NCBI GenBank assembly: GCA_936432065.2
Contig: OW386288.2
Location: 14,558,706-14,622,705 of the forward strand
DNA from: Rutpela maculata
Taxonomy: Eukaryota; Arthropoda; Insecta; Coleoptera; Cerambycidae
Direction: 5' to 3'
DNA length: 64,000 nucleotides
In this document: one piece after another, positions 11,343-22,510 of the stretch
Layout: each line of letters begins with the position of its first letter
Numbering within the stretch: the first letter of the stretch is position 1
Notes under the pieces: model-generated
What the model was told of the DNA's origin: nothing
Database searches by the model: none
The model's input: only the letters and a program-made list of their open reading frames with translations
Program-made: the position numbers and the translations under genes

Positions 11343-12207
11343 TGGCTACGGGAGATGTGGGAGAATTGGGACAATTTTCACAAATTAATTTTTAAAATTT
11401 TTATCTTTGAAAATTTAAAAAAAACTACAAACACAGTAATATACCTTCATATATTGGACCACTTTTTGTAAATATTAGTTAAATTTACTGGGTAAATAGC
11501 GGTATGGAAAAATATTTTCTAGTTTCATATATTTGTTCCAAATCTCCCTTTTACGAGGGAGATTTGGGACAGGTACTTAAATCTTCACAAAGTTATGAAA
11601 AATTGCAAAAAATAACAAACAACGAGAAGGAATAAAAACGAAAATATATTGCAACAAATGATAAAAATTTTTGCTAACGCAAATCGCTAATATTTTTAAA
11701 AAAATTTACGTGGAAATTCTACCATATTTTGAATGCGTATGATACCTTTCTCAAGCCGCCATTATTTTTGCATTCTGTAACGGCTTCTTGAATTATATGG
11801 GCTGGAACGACAGTGCAGGATTGTTCTCTTTTTTCTTGTAGCCTAACGGTATACCTAAAAACGATCCAAATAATATAAGAAAATTAATTCTTACATGAAA
11901 TGGGGGAGACATAAAATAACGTCCCAACTCTACCTCACTGCTTGGTGCTATTAAAAGTGACCAGATTTATTTTTAGGTGAAAGTGAATGGATAATTTGAA
12001 CAAAAAAAAAGTTTCCTTTCAGTACCTACATAAAACAATTAAAATTACATGAGATTTGAAGTACACAATATACGAGCGAAATACAGCAGTGTATTTACTT
12101 CTCTCACAAATATACATATACATATACATGTATGACACACCATATCAAACTACCAACCAATCAGTATAAAAAGTCACTGTCCCAATTCTCTCATGGTACC
12201 GACTCTC
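11343..12207. mobile_element. Possible TIR element without coding capacity
   Basis: gggagaattgggaca (about 11358) is matched by tgtcccaattctctc (about 12178). Weaker pairing outside them (acgggaga / tctccc) suggests imperfect terminal inverted repeats of about 35 bp around an 860-bp body. Inside is a perfect 12-bp hairpin at 11538-11567 (ccaaatctccct / agggagatttgg). No target duplication was found, so this is tentative. Confidence 0.35.
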
Positions 12208-12349
12208 CCTACTGTAATTTGAATGGAAATTATGAGCATAGAACAAATAATTATTTCTTGTTCTCCAAAATTGAATTATTGCAGGATTTCTGTAGAATCT
12301 ATTTTATTATTGATTATACTTTAAGCCAAATTTTCGGATGAAGTAAAAA

Positions 12350-13110
12350 ATAAATTGAGGCGTTTGGTTCTTGTATACACACTAAATCACAATTTTATTT
12401 TTTTTTTCACCCCCTTTAATAATGGGGGTGGTAATGGTGGTAATGGGGGAGGCTTATGTCAAAAAATTTATTGGTATCTTAGCTTCTCTTACATACAGTG
12501 TATGCTATTTAATACCGCAGTGTATGCATTTAATACCGTTATAGTGCTCAATGAGCTTTGTTTGACTTTTTTCAAAAATTTGTAATTTTCATATTTTCAA
12601 GGCCTACTAAGCTACTCTAAATGGGTCGAAATTTCGAGATCGACTATTACGCAATTTTTTATTGGCAAATTGGATAGCGTACTCGTTTCGCAATTGTCTC
12701 AAATACCAAATACCTCTATACAAAATTTTAGCTCGATACCTCATGAATAACAAACAATTTGTTATTTAACAGCCAAATTTGAAATTACTCCCTTTTAGAT
12801 TGGCCCTGTATAAAAGTCGGTTAGGTTTACTAAGGACTTAAGGAACATCAATTAGTAAACGAGGAAGAAAAAAGAAAAGGTAAAAGGATAAGATCAAAAT
12901 ATAATCTAGTTCCAGATATCGTTAAAATACATGCGCAGAAAAAATCGTGCGCTCAAAAAAGCGAGACCGACCGACCGACAGAACGACAGAAATTTTTTTT
13001 TCAAACTTAAAATTTCGACGTTTCATGATATTTTAAGCCTATCTGAACAATAAAAATTTTTTAAATTTTTTTTGCCTCGCTATACTTCCACTGGATGTGG
13101 AAGTAAAATC
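12350..13110 (+). repeat. Dispersed DNA repeat, 'ggatgtggaagt' family, copy 1
   Basis: Contains gtttggttcttgta and tgggggtggtaatgg at the left and aaaatataatctagttcca, accgaccgacag and ccactggatgtggaagtaa at the right, shared with copies at 25.9, 47.4-48.45, 51.0-51.9 and 63.3-63.6 kb. The middle (about 12495-12830) does not match the other copies and may be an insertion ending near ccctgtataa. Confidence 0.75.
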
Positions 13111-13111
13111 T

Positions 13112-13470
13112 GTCCATCAATGTCGCACTGCAACTTTTCGACATCACTTGTCGACTGCAAATAATTTCAAATCATCTACAAAAAGTAATATTTTTGCAAA
13201 GAAAATGTATTGGTCATTGATAAAAAGTGAAAATAAAATCGGAGAAATATAACCAACAACCTTGTGGAACTCCAGAACTTATGTTGATATTTTTTTATTT
13301 ATTTTGTCCTATTTTCACAATTTAAATTCTATCTGTTAGATATGACTTTATCCTCTGCAGTAATCTGCCGTTAATATAGTGAGAATTTTCACGAGAGGAT
13401 GTATTGATTGGCAAGAAATTTAAATCTAAGTAACAGACTCGTAATAATAGACTACGACAAGAAATCTTAC
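13112..13470 (-). pseudogene. LINE reverse transcriptase fragment (CR1/Jockey-like)
   Basis: The minus strand reads RIKSYLTDRI, a short interval, SSGVPQG, then SPILFSLFIND, FVDDLKLFAVD and SDVEKLQCDIDGQ after small frameshifts. These are the order and spacing of RT domains 4 to 5, with FVDD as catalytic box. It abuts the dispersed repeat ending at 13110. Upstream and downstream parts are missing. Frameshifts near 13265 and 13140 make it inactive. Confidence 0.78.
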
Positions 13471-13564
13471 TCGATTCCGAATGGTATAATATCAATATTC
13501 TATTATTGTTAGGTTAAACCAAATCTTTGTTTATGTTCTTTTTTTTGTTATGTACTGTCTAACT

Positions 13565-14386
13565 ACCCACTAGATGGATCCAAGATGGACGAAGAGGTTG
13601 GTGTGGGCGTAGCAGGGCCTAAATGCAGGCATCTAAAACCCTTGGTAACACCCCAACCATCTTCCAGGCAGAAATCTATGCTATTGATCCAATGTGCCCA
13701 GGAATGCCTAAATAGAGGCACTCGAAGGGCAAAGATAGCCAGGCAGCATTAAAGGCTCTCAGGTCCTATACCTTCGAGTCAAAAATTGCCTGGAAATGCA
13801 GACAATCCCTCAAGCAACTGGCAAAAAACAACAAGGTTACCTTGATGTGGGTGCCAGGGCATGAGGGAATAGAAGGCAACGAATTGGCTGATAGCCTCGC
13901 AAGAAAAGAGGCTGAAGCCCCACTTTTTGAACCCGAACCTTTCTGTGGCTTATCTAAAGGACACATAACGGAGGAGGTCCTCAAATAGGAAAAGGAACAA
14001 AAGAAGTCCTACTGGAGGAATATTCCAGGCCAAAGACAAGCGAAAAGGTTTATAACCTATTCAACAAAGAATGCCACAAGGCTTCTCGAACTTGAAAAGC
14101 CCGACCTAAGGCTGATCACAGGCCTTCTAACTGGCCATTGCTCCTTGAGATATCATCTCAAAAACATGGGCATGGCAGAAGATGACAAATGCAGATACTG
14201 TGAAGCTGCAACTAAAACTGGGGAACATATACTTTGTGAATGCAAGGTACTAATCCGCATTAAGCTAAAGTACCTAGAACAGGCGGAATTAAGGCCTGAC
14301 GACATAGGGAAATTAGCTCCCAGGAAAATCGCAGGCTTTGCAAGAAATCTTGGAATCCTGGACAACAACTATTGCAGGTTATTATA
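13565..14386 (+). pseudogene. LINE RNase H and C-terminal zinc-knuckle region
   Basis: Joined across a few frameshifts, the plus strand reads DGSKMDEEVGVGVAGP, QAEIYAIDPMCPGMP-like sequence, SQAALKALRSYTFESK, VTLMWVPGHEGIEGNELAD and SLARKEAEAP. This is an RNase H domain with its VPGHxGIxGNExAD block intact. It continues as LITGLLTGHCSLRYHLKNMG, DDKCRYCEAATKTGEHILCE, the Cys/His knuckle of Loa/Jockey-like elements, and ends at the stop near 14385. The clean C terminus beside a broken RNase H shows a 5'-truncated, decaying copy. It is not the family of the RNase H fragment at 1.0-1.7 kb, judged by its tail motif. Confidence 0.85.
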
Positions 14387-14389
14387 GTA

Positions 14390-17375
14390 TACTTACAAGA
14401 TTTATGACGTATGACGAAAAGGAATTTGTAGACAATTTAATGCGGAATAAAAAAGCTCTCTGCCATTTTTGTTGTCGCTACTTTTGCATTACGAACCCAC
14501 TTTTTTTACCTATTAATTTGACAATTAGGAAGCAAAACATAAACAATGTACCCATCGGCCAACGTAATAACGAAAATAATGACGTATTTCCAGCTTTAAC
14601 ACTACAACATGTCGTTATGTTAATAAAATTTAAATTTATGATAATTAATTTACATAACATCGTTAAAACGCAGTATAATGGTTAATATATATCTCCGATT
14701 TACCGGATTTACTTTTCTTATTGTGTGTAATAAATTTCCCATTAAATTAAGACCTAAAAATCCACCTATAATTTTCTCAGTAGGTGCTGACTGCAGTTTA
14801 GGCGATATTAGTCGATATAAGATCGCATAAAAAACCCTTGCTGCGATTCTCACGATTTTAGGGGTAAAACCGTCATTTGAAATTGCAGAAAAGGGGAATC
14901 TCACCGAGGTTAACAAGGGTCGCGTAATCGGTGATTCAAATTAAAATTTTAGGGTTTGATTGAAATAAACATTCTTGAATAACGGCAGTTAGAGGGAGAT
15001 TGCTATTTTATTTCGGAATTTGAGAAATTCACATGAACTTCACGGGTCTGTTGTAATACTGTATGAGATATTTAAAGGTTCTTATTTTCACAGGCATAAT
15101 TAAGGAATAAATGAGAAAAAATATAAGGAACTTGCCCAATAGGAACAAAAATTCATTAACTGTTTGACAGGCCTGGACTGGTCGATAAAGTTGACTACAC
15201 AATTCTTAGGCGTGTAAAAAATATCTCATCTTTGGCAGTGCGGTAAAGATTAAAGACGCCGGCATTTTTTACACGTCATAACCATAACCATAATTCGAAT
15301 TACAAAATTAGAGACTAGTGGAACTAAAAAAAAAAAAAGAACAAAACACAGGAGCTGAAAGAGTATCAAATTTTGAGAAAATGTCGTCCTGAAAAATTGT
15401 TTGCCCGCCCTGAAAACACTTTCTAGCTACAGGCCTGACACTCAGAAGGAAATCTGTGTAATCTTCGTCAAAGAGGAAATATGGTGTGCAAAATTTTGGG
15501 TGCGGTTGTCCCCTCGAATAAATGTGACATCCGAAGGTTTATAAGACGAAGTATTTAGTTTAAATGTTAAATATCTTAGAAATTATGGCACTTAGTAAAA
15601 AATGCTGGTAATCAAAATGAAAGTCCATTAATCAGACTTTCAAATGATTTTTTGGTTATTTCTATAGCACAAAGAACAAAAAAGTTATGACAGAAATAAT
15701 GTACTTTTTCACATTTTTATAATAAAAACGTCGCCATTTTGTTAATGTAAGTAGTCAGTAAATACAAAAACGGCAGCTACTGGAAGCGACTGGAAGCTTC
15801 CGACACGGTGGATCTTTATAAGCTATGTTTGGATATTACATCGGAAATCAGAGCACTGAGCAAACAGATAAATTACACATGACTTTGGAGTCATTTATTT
15901 CATGAACAAATATCGAACGAACGGAAGTGGACTATAAGCAATCTCATGTTTGTTTATGTTGCATGTTAATCAATTGCCGGACATCATAAGGGTATTAACA
16001 GATAACGTTTCGAAGATTTTGTAGAACACTGGATAGCGAAGAAAAAATAATGACACAGAATTTAGCCCAAATGACACTCTAACCTCAACAAGTCAATAAT
16101 ATTATAGACAATTCAAGCAGACTACGCATGCGTCAAATTGAAATCCTCCTACTCGATCAAAAAGGTCCGAGCAAGTCGAGCTTCGTCCGAGGCCTTTATT
16201 TTGTAATATTCGAACGTTTCAGATTTAGCTCGGTTAGCTCGATTTGCATTAAATGAACGATTGTGACGCGTTCCATCAATCAGACGTAATATCTTTTATT
16301 ATAAATTTTATTTATCAGTCCTATTATCGTTAGCAGTATATTGATATAGTCGATTATGTTGAACTTCTATATACATGCATCAAACTGAAAGTAAAAAAGA
16401 TGGATAGCCGCGATTAAAAGGGATGATCTAACACCTTCCATCGTTTTTATATCTCGATTTTCCAACATCAACTTCTTGAAATACTCACTCTGCATAATTA
16501 AAGTTTATTACTTGAAAACAATCAAAAACACCTTGCCACAATCCATAAAAAACACTATATTGTTAAAATTTCAAGACACTTAGCTAGGCCAACGGAAAAA
16601 CACAAACTGTTTTGACAAACGTTTAACGACTGTCAACAAATGTTTGACCGCCACGCCAAGTTGGAAGTCACGTGGTTTGGATTAATAAAAATAGACTGCT
16701 AATTACAGGTTAGATTTCCAACCTACAAAAAGAGTCCTATTTTATTACGACAAAGTATTTAGAACTTCATAAACATTACACTGTACTAAATTTTAGTTGA
16801 AAGTATGACCAGGCAGAAATTTTAATAATAGCTACGTAATATTCTTAAATCTTAAGAAATATATATTTTTCAGGTTAGCTGTGACGTCACGTACCATAAC
16901 CTGTAAATCAACATTCACAAAGATTACCAACCCAAATATTTTTGACAGATGGCAAAGTACATTTTCCCCTAACAATAATAGCAATAATATATTTTTTGGA
17001 TGCTGTCATGTGTGCACATATAACTAATTCTTTTAAATTTTTTTAACGGAAACGAAATCGAAAGGGTGCAAGTGTGATATATCGTTGAAATTGGAATTTT
17101 TACTGCTTTTCAATGGTTCGATTACAAATTGTAAGTAATCATAAATAAACAACTTGTTGTGTCAAAACGGCACTAAACGTAATCCGACCTCAACCAAAAT
17201 CTTTTCAGATCTTCTGAAGCACTAAAGAAACCCTCATGCAAAGTTTCATCCAAATCCGTTTAGTAGCTTCGCCGCTATCGTGCTAACATACACACACACA
17301 GACATTTTTTGGGTTCCTTGCACCTCAAAACGTAAAGATTTGATATTATCTCAGTTTTCGATTTTGGACTAAATG
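14390..17375. other. Gene-poor stretch with one dispersed repeat copy
   Basis: No protein similarity seen. 15533-15760 is a reverse-complement copy of a segment in the fold-back element at 20115-20350 (blocks cgtcgccattttgtta, aaagttatgacagaaa, aatatcttagaaat). Text near 17230-17330 (aagtttcatccaaatccg, acacacacacagac) resembles nonautonomous repeat ends. Confidence 0.55.
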
Positions 17376-17382
17376 TAGTAAC

Positions 17383-17412
17383 CTCCCACAATTTTATTGT
17401 GGGGAGGTTAAA
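17383..17412. repeat. Short hairpin, possible element terminus
   Basis: aacctcccaca and tgtggggaggtt form an imperfect stem around a loop of about 7 nt. It closes a repeat-like stretch and may be the 3' hairpin of a nonautonomous element. Confidence 0.45.
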
Positions 17413-17477
17413 AAGTCACATACGGAATAAAAATATTTTGACAATAAAAATAATTTTAACTTACTTTTAAAATCCTG

Positions 17478-17860
17478 TAAACTAGCTAATTTGCATTCTG
17501 TTATGGAACTGAGTTATTTGAGTTTTACTTGCATTGAAATACAATTGATGTTGATTGAAAAATGTAGATGTTTTTTCAGCAACATTTTGTTACACTTACT
17601 TTTTAACACATTACGCATAGAATCTGAAATAATCATAGATAGATCATCAGCATACATTGAAAAGAATTCATTACATATAATAAAATCTGGTTCATTAATA
17701 TATAATATAAATAATACTGGGTCCAATATTTAACCCTGTGGAACTCCTATAGTTAAAAACGAATGTTCAGAATTGGCTCTGGCTCTGGCTCTTATTTTCA
17801 CTGGCGTGTTGTATACTCACATACTGTTAGTCAAGAATGAATTTGGTGGTTGATCTCTAA
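17478..17860 (-). pseudogene. LINE reverse transcriptase fragment
   Basis: The minus strand reads GVPQG, a stop, then ILDPVLFILYINEPDF, FFSMYADDLSMIISDSM and MLLKKHLHFSININC. The catalytic YADD is intact, and the GVPQGSxLGP block carries one nonsense change and G to D. Ahead of it an expanded gagcca-type run (seen on plus as ggctctggctctggctct near 17776) encodes RARARA, a local microsatellite growth within the old coding sequence. Truncated at both ends. Confidence 0.78.
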
Positions 17861-17864
17861 ACAG

Positions 17865-19545
17865 TTATTCAATGTAGTCAACAATCTTGTATGATTGACG
17901 ATATAACCGTTCATTGGCTGAGTGAAAATGTTCTTGAAAATTATAACATTTTAAACGATACTCTTTTACTTTATCATAATCTTCCTGGAGGCAGGGAGAC
18001 CAGACAGTTCTCGTACGGGTTTTTTCGTTTAGCTTTTTACCCGAGTCAACAACCCAAATTTTGTAAGTGCTTTGCCAAGTTTTGTGTTATTTTTAATTAG
18101 CTTTAAGTCCCTGCGTAGACAGCAATATTATTATTAGCTTTTAAGTTTATTTATAACAAACAGGAGAGCTAATCGAAGCGGAGCTGCCCCGTCCACTTTG
18201 CCGCCACTACGTGGTTGTTTGGTTGGCTCCAGGCCAGGATCCGGCAAGGCAAGTTGTACTAAAATTAAGAATAAAATATGTTTTTTTTTTGTTTACTTAC
18301 AAATCAAGAGGTCGACGGTTCGATCTTCATATTCACTCCGTTTTTTTTTTCGTTAAAATAATTTCGAAACAAGTTTTAGTTGGTTTCTTTAAAGGTAATG
18401 ATTGCTTATAAATCCGATACACAAATGTACATTTTTTCAATTTTAGATCTGTTTTAGACCAATAATGGACCTTGAAAAGACGTCTGTAGCGTCTGGATTC
18501 TTAACATACGTTTAAGACGTTTTTACGACATCTGTGAGGCGTAAATGGACGTCTCTAAGACATAGTGAAAGTCTAAGAAAGACGTCTTTAAGACATTTTA
18601 GTGACATATTTGTGATATCTGGGAATATGATAAGAGGATGCCCTCGACGCCTCGGACGCCTACCAGGCAACCGCGACAGATGGCGTCAGACGTACCATAC
18701 AGCAAACAGAGGCCACCTGAAATAATGTGTGGCGATGTGAATAAGAAGAAAAATTACATCCTTTAATGAGCTTAATGTTCATATGTAATGTATAAGGTAA
18801 TTGATTAAAATTAAAATAAGCAAATGAATCAGTGAATCTCCCGGACCGGCGCACGGCGCGGCGTAATTCCGATGTAAAGAAGAAATAAATAAAAATTTTA
18901 CTTAAATTAAAAGTGAATCGATCGAGAGGTGAAACCGCCGTTGGATTTTAATAAAGATCCGATAACCTCTTTCATCAATAAGCCATCTGGCTTAATGCCG
19001 GGTCTTAAGAAGGAACCAAGTTAAATTAACTGTAGCTAAGATGGAGGTTGAAAACTTCATTTTTTAACGACAGCTGTCGCCAAGTTAAGCAATGACACTC
19101 TACGGGGGTGGTTACACAATCACAATATAAGAATAAGAACCGATTTCGCCAAGAAAGGCATTAGAATACGTTTAGAGGCTTGCATTGTGCCGGCGAGACA
19201 CGTCCATTCCAAAGAAAGCCTTCTGCAAGAAAGTTTTTAGGGCCGTTATAGACTGCGAACCCGAACTTATTCAGCCCAATTGTCGTTTTACTGCGTGTTA
19301 CCGTTTCTCAAATTTTCTTAGACGGTCATTTATTTCAACATCCAGCCGTTTATGTGAATTATGGGCAGTATGTTTTGAATATATGCAATTCGATGAAAGC
19401 TTACAAATTTCAAGGAGTCTGCGTTTATGAAAGGGGATGGCCATCGAAGGAGCTTGTGGAGTGGACCAAATTGTCCTATTCGCGCTAAATTTTGCACGGG
19501 TTATTAGAAACTAACTACTCATTATATAGTACAGTAACTGGAGGT
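17865..19545. other. No gene recognised; tRNA-like B-box near 18305
   Basis: The segment gaggtcgacggttcgatctt near 18307 resembles a Pol III B box and is followed by a T run at 18341-18350, as in a SINE head, but I cannot define an A box. 18480-18620 is a degenerate repeat of agacgt/gacgtct words. Nothing else was supported. Confidence 0.4.
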
Positions 19546-19548
19546 TTT

Positions 19549-21842
19549 AACTTCGGAATAATGTCATATTGAACGGATTTCGTTCATTTTTGGCAGTATA
19601 ATAGTAAATGCTTCACAGAAAAGTTTCTATATTGTGCGGGGGCTTGCTAATTTATAGGGAGTGGATGCCACCGGGATAAAAGGGATAAAAAATATATATT
19701 TATTGGAGCTGAAATAGAATCAAATGTTAAGAAGAAAAGGTTCTATGCAATTTTTCACATAAATTAATAGTTTTTAAGTTATAACGACTTCAAAATTGCG
19801 ATTTTAGCTTAAAATAGAGGTATTTGGGAACGGCTTTTAAGTATCTCGAAAAGTATTACTTTATCGAAAAAATGTTTCAGACCAATTACAGAAAGTACAA
19901 ACCGGGAATTAATTATATTTTTTGTTTATTGATGTAGGATTAATAATTTCGGAGATATTTAAGTTTATATTTGGAATCCAAGTGTTTCGAAATTACCTGT
20001 AAAGTTTAAAATGCATTTTTTTCTAAAGCAAGTGCTTTAAATGAGCAAAAAAAATTGAGCATCTAGGTAATGCTACATCATAACGAAAAACCGTATTTGA
20101 GATAATTTTTTTAAATTACTGGCTAATTAGAGTAACAAAATGGCGACCTTTTTTACATAAAAAAATATAAATACGCACATTTTTCCGTCATAACTTCTTT
20201 ATTTCTTTTGCTAAAGGAACGAGTAAAAAATAATTTGAAAGCGCAATTAATTGCCTTTAATTCCATTTCTTAGCATGAATGACGTAGGTGTCACAGTTTC
20301 TGAGATATTTAACATTTAAACTGCATTTTTCGTCTTATAAACGTTCGGACGCCATTTGTAAACTTTCATATCTCCGAAACTATTAAATCTATGTAAATAA
20401 ATAAACAAGCGAAATTCATTATCAGTTTATGAGCTTTATTTTTGGTCTCTACCCAATTTTCGATAAAACTAATATTTATCGAGATATTTGGAGAAGGAAA
20501 AAAAAATTACGTTTTATCGAAAATACCTTTATAGTTTAAACTGTATTTTTTTCTAAAGCAAGTGCTGTACACAAACCAAAAAATTTGAGCATCTACATCA
20601 TGCTATATATATATATATTTTTTTTTTTATGGCGTTCGGTCAAGGACCATACTGCCAGCCGCAATTTTTTTAAAAGTTAATTAAAACTTAAATTAATTTG
20701 CTGCTTATACAACATACATGAATACTATGATAAGTATGAGAAAATGATAAAATATCCTATGTCTATATCTAACCTAACACGAGAGAGAGGAGAATATATA
20801 TAGAAGATGACGAAAAAGGATATAACAGGGTCACACACTTCTCGTCCTGGGGTCTGTCAGGACATTTTAAATTAGACATTACAAGGAGGACCTCGGTTGG
20901 AAGGGTAAATAACATAAGGAAAAACATACGGTAACAAAGATAACCTACAACTTAATTCCACTCTCTTCCAAGAAACCTATAATATGCGTATAAATTTTCC
21001 TAGATCCTATAGTCAATAAATTGAGCATATTGAACGGAGCCATTATATCGCAATTTCTTGTAATATTGTTGACTAATGTAGTAGAGGCATTTCAATATTT
21101 TGAACATCCGAAAAATATGTGGTCGAGGTCAGCTGTCGTGTTACATTGAATGCTATATATTAATGAGAAACAGTGTTTGAAATTCCTTTTTTTTAATTAC
21201 TGGCTAATTACAGTAACAAAATGGCGACGTTGTTATTAAAAAAATGTGTAGATGCACATTGCTTTGGTCATAACTTCTTTATTTTTTATGCTACAGAAAC
21301 TAATAAAAAAAACAGCTTAATTAATAACCTATTATTCTACCTATTAGCATCCTTGACGTAGGTGTCACAGTTTCTGAGATATTTAACTCTCACTCTAAAT
21401 AATTATCTTGTGAACTCTTGGATGCCAAATGTAAACTTAAATATCTCCGAAATTATTAATCCTACATCAATAAACAAAAAATATAATTAATTCCCAGTTT
21501 GTACTTTCTGTAATTGGTCTCTAACATTTTTTCGATAAAGTAAAGTAATACTTTTCGAGATACTTGACGAAGACCGTTTGGAAATACCTTTTTTTTTAAG
21601 CTAAAATCGCAATTTTGAAGTCGTTATAACATAGAAACTATCAATTTATGTGAAAAATTCCATAGAACCTTTTCTTCTTAAGATTTGATTCTACTTCAGC
21701 TCCAATAAATATATATTTGGTGGATGCCACCCCCTATAAATTAGCAGGCCCCCGCACAATATAGAAACTTTTCTGTGAAGCATTTACTATTATACTGCCA
21801 AAAATGAACGAAATCCGTTCAATATGACATTATTCCGAAGTT
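19549..21842. mobile_element. Fold-back element with arms of about 420 bp
   Basis: 19549-19975 and 21430-21842 are reverse complements over essentially their whole length (outer ends aacttcggaataatgtcat / atgacattattccgaagtt). The interior also holds two related direct copies (about 20030-20350 and 21160-21430) of a unit with gcatct, aaaatggcgac, cataacttctttatt and gatatttaa blocks. No transposase is present. A LINE tail has inserted inside (20612-21150). The same interior unit recurs at 15.5 kb and 22.2 kb. Confidence 0.88.
20612..21150 (-). mobile_element. 5'-truncated LINE copy with target-site duplication
   Basis: The host fold-back sequence is split, with atgctatata on both sides (about 20602-20611 and 21151-21160), a 10-bp or longer target-site duplication. 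On the minus strand the insert begins CNTTADLDHIFFGC, the C-terminal Cys/His knuckle of the LINE family also seen near 1.1 kb, and ends in ggcgttcgg...-type 3' UTR followed by an A tract (plus-strand T run at about 20618-20629). A stop soon after the knuckle shows it is dead. This is a textbook 5'-truncated retrotransposition product. Confidence 0.85.
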
Positions 21843-22149
21843 TTGCATATTTTTTAAAAAGTAAAATTTCGCAATAATTTCATATGTAATGATGATTTTC
21901 CTTTGTGGGTTATTATTGTAATAAAAGGTATTGCTTTCAGTTTCTATATGGTGCGGATATGAAAAACACCCTTAAATTTAAATATTGAATATTTTGAAAA
22001 CGTGTCACTGATTTATTTTTGAAACATAGGATAGCTATCATTTTGGGATCGCTGGTTAAGAATCTAAAGTCAAAAATTAAAAAATCAAAAAATGGCGGCT
22101 TTAATATGGCGGATGGAATTTTTTTTCTAAAACAATTTTTTAAATGGAC

Positions 22150-22345
22150 AGAAAAAAAATTAGCATCTTGGTGATGCTAGATATTAACGAAAAACAGCAT
22201 TTTTAAAGAAAAATGTAATTACTGAGCAATGTTAATAACAAAATAGCGACATTTTGATGAAGAAAATGTGAAAAGGCAAATTTTATCGGCCATAACTTCT
22301 TTGTTTTTTGTGATATAGACACAAACTAAAGATAATTTTAAAGAT
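22150..22345 (+). repeat. Third copy of the fold-back interior unit
   Basis: Shares gcatcttggtgatgcta, ttaacgaaaaacagc, aaaatagcgac and cataacttctttg with 20030-20230, in the same orientation. 21843-22150 has no recognised content. 22346-22510 is an A-rich and C-rich lead-in to the next element. Confidence 0.75.
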
Positions 22346-22510
22346 TGATTACAGAGCCCCACAAAAAAAAAAATTTGGAACTGCTATTGAGACAACTATA
22401 TCCCCATGTAATTTTCGACGCTGAATCTGAATCCGAGGTCAAAAAAAATCGTACACCCCCAAAATCAACCCCTAGCGCTAAAGAACACTCCCCAAACAGG
22501 GTAAAAATGA

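Noticed and set aside
15168..15428. Possible hAT element bounded by caggcctgga and caggcctg
   Set aside because: Only about 10 bp pair, and the flanking 8-mers (ctgtttga, acactcag) do not match.
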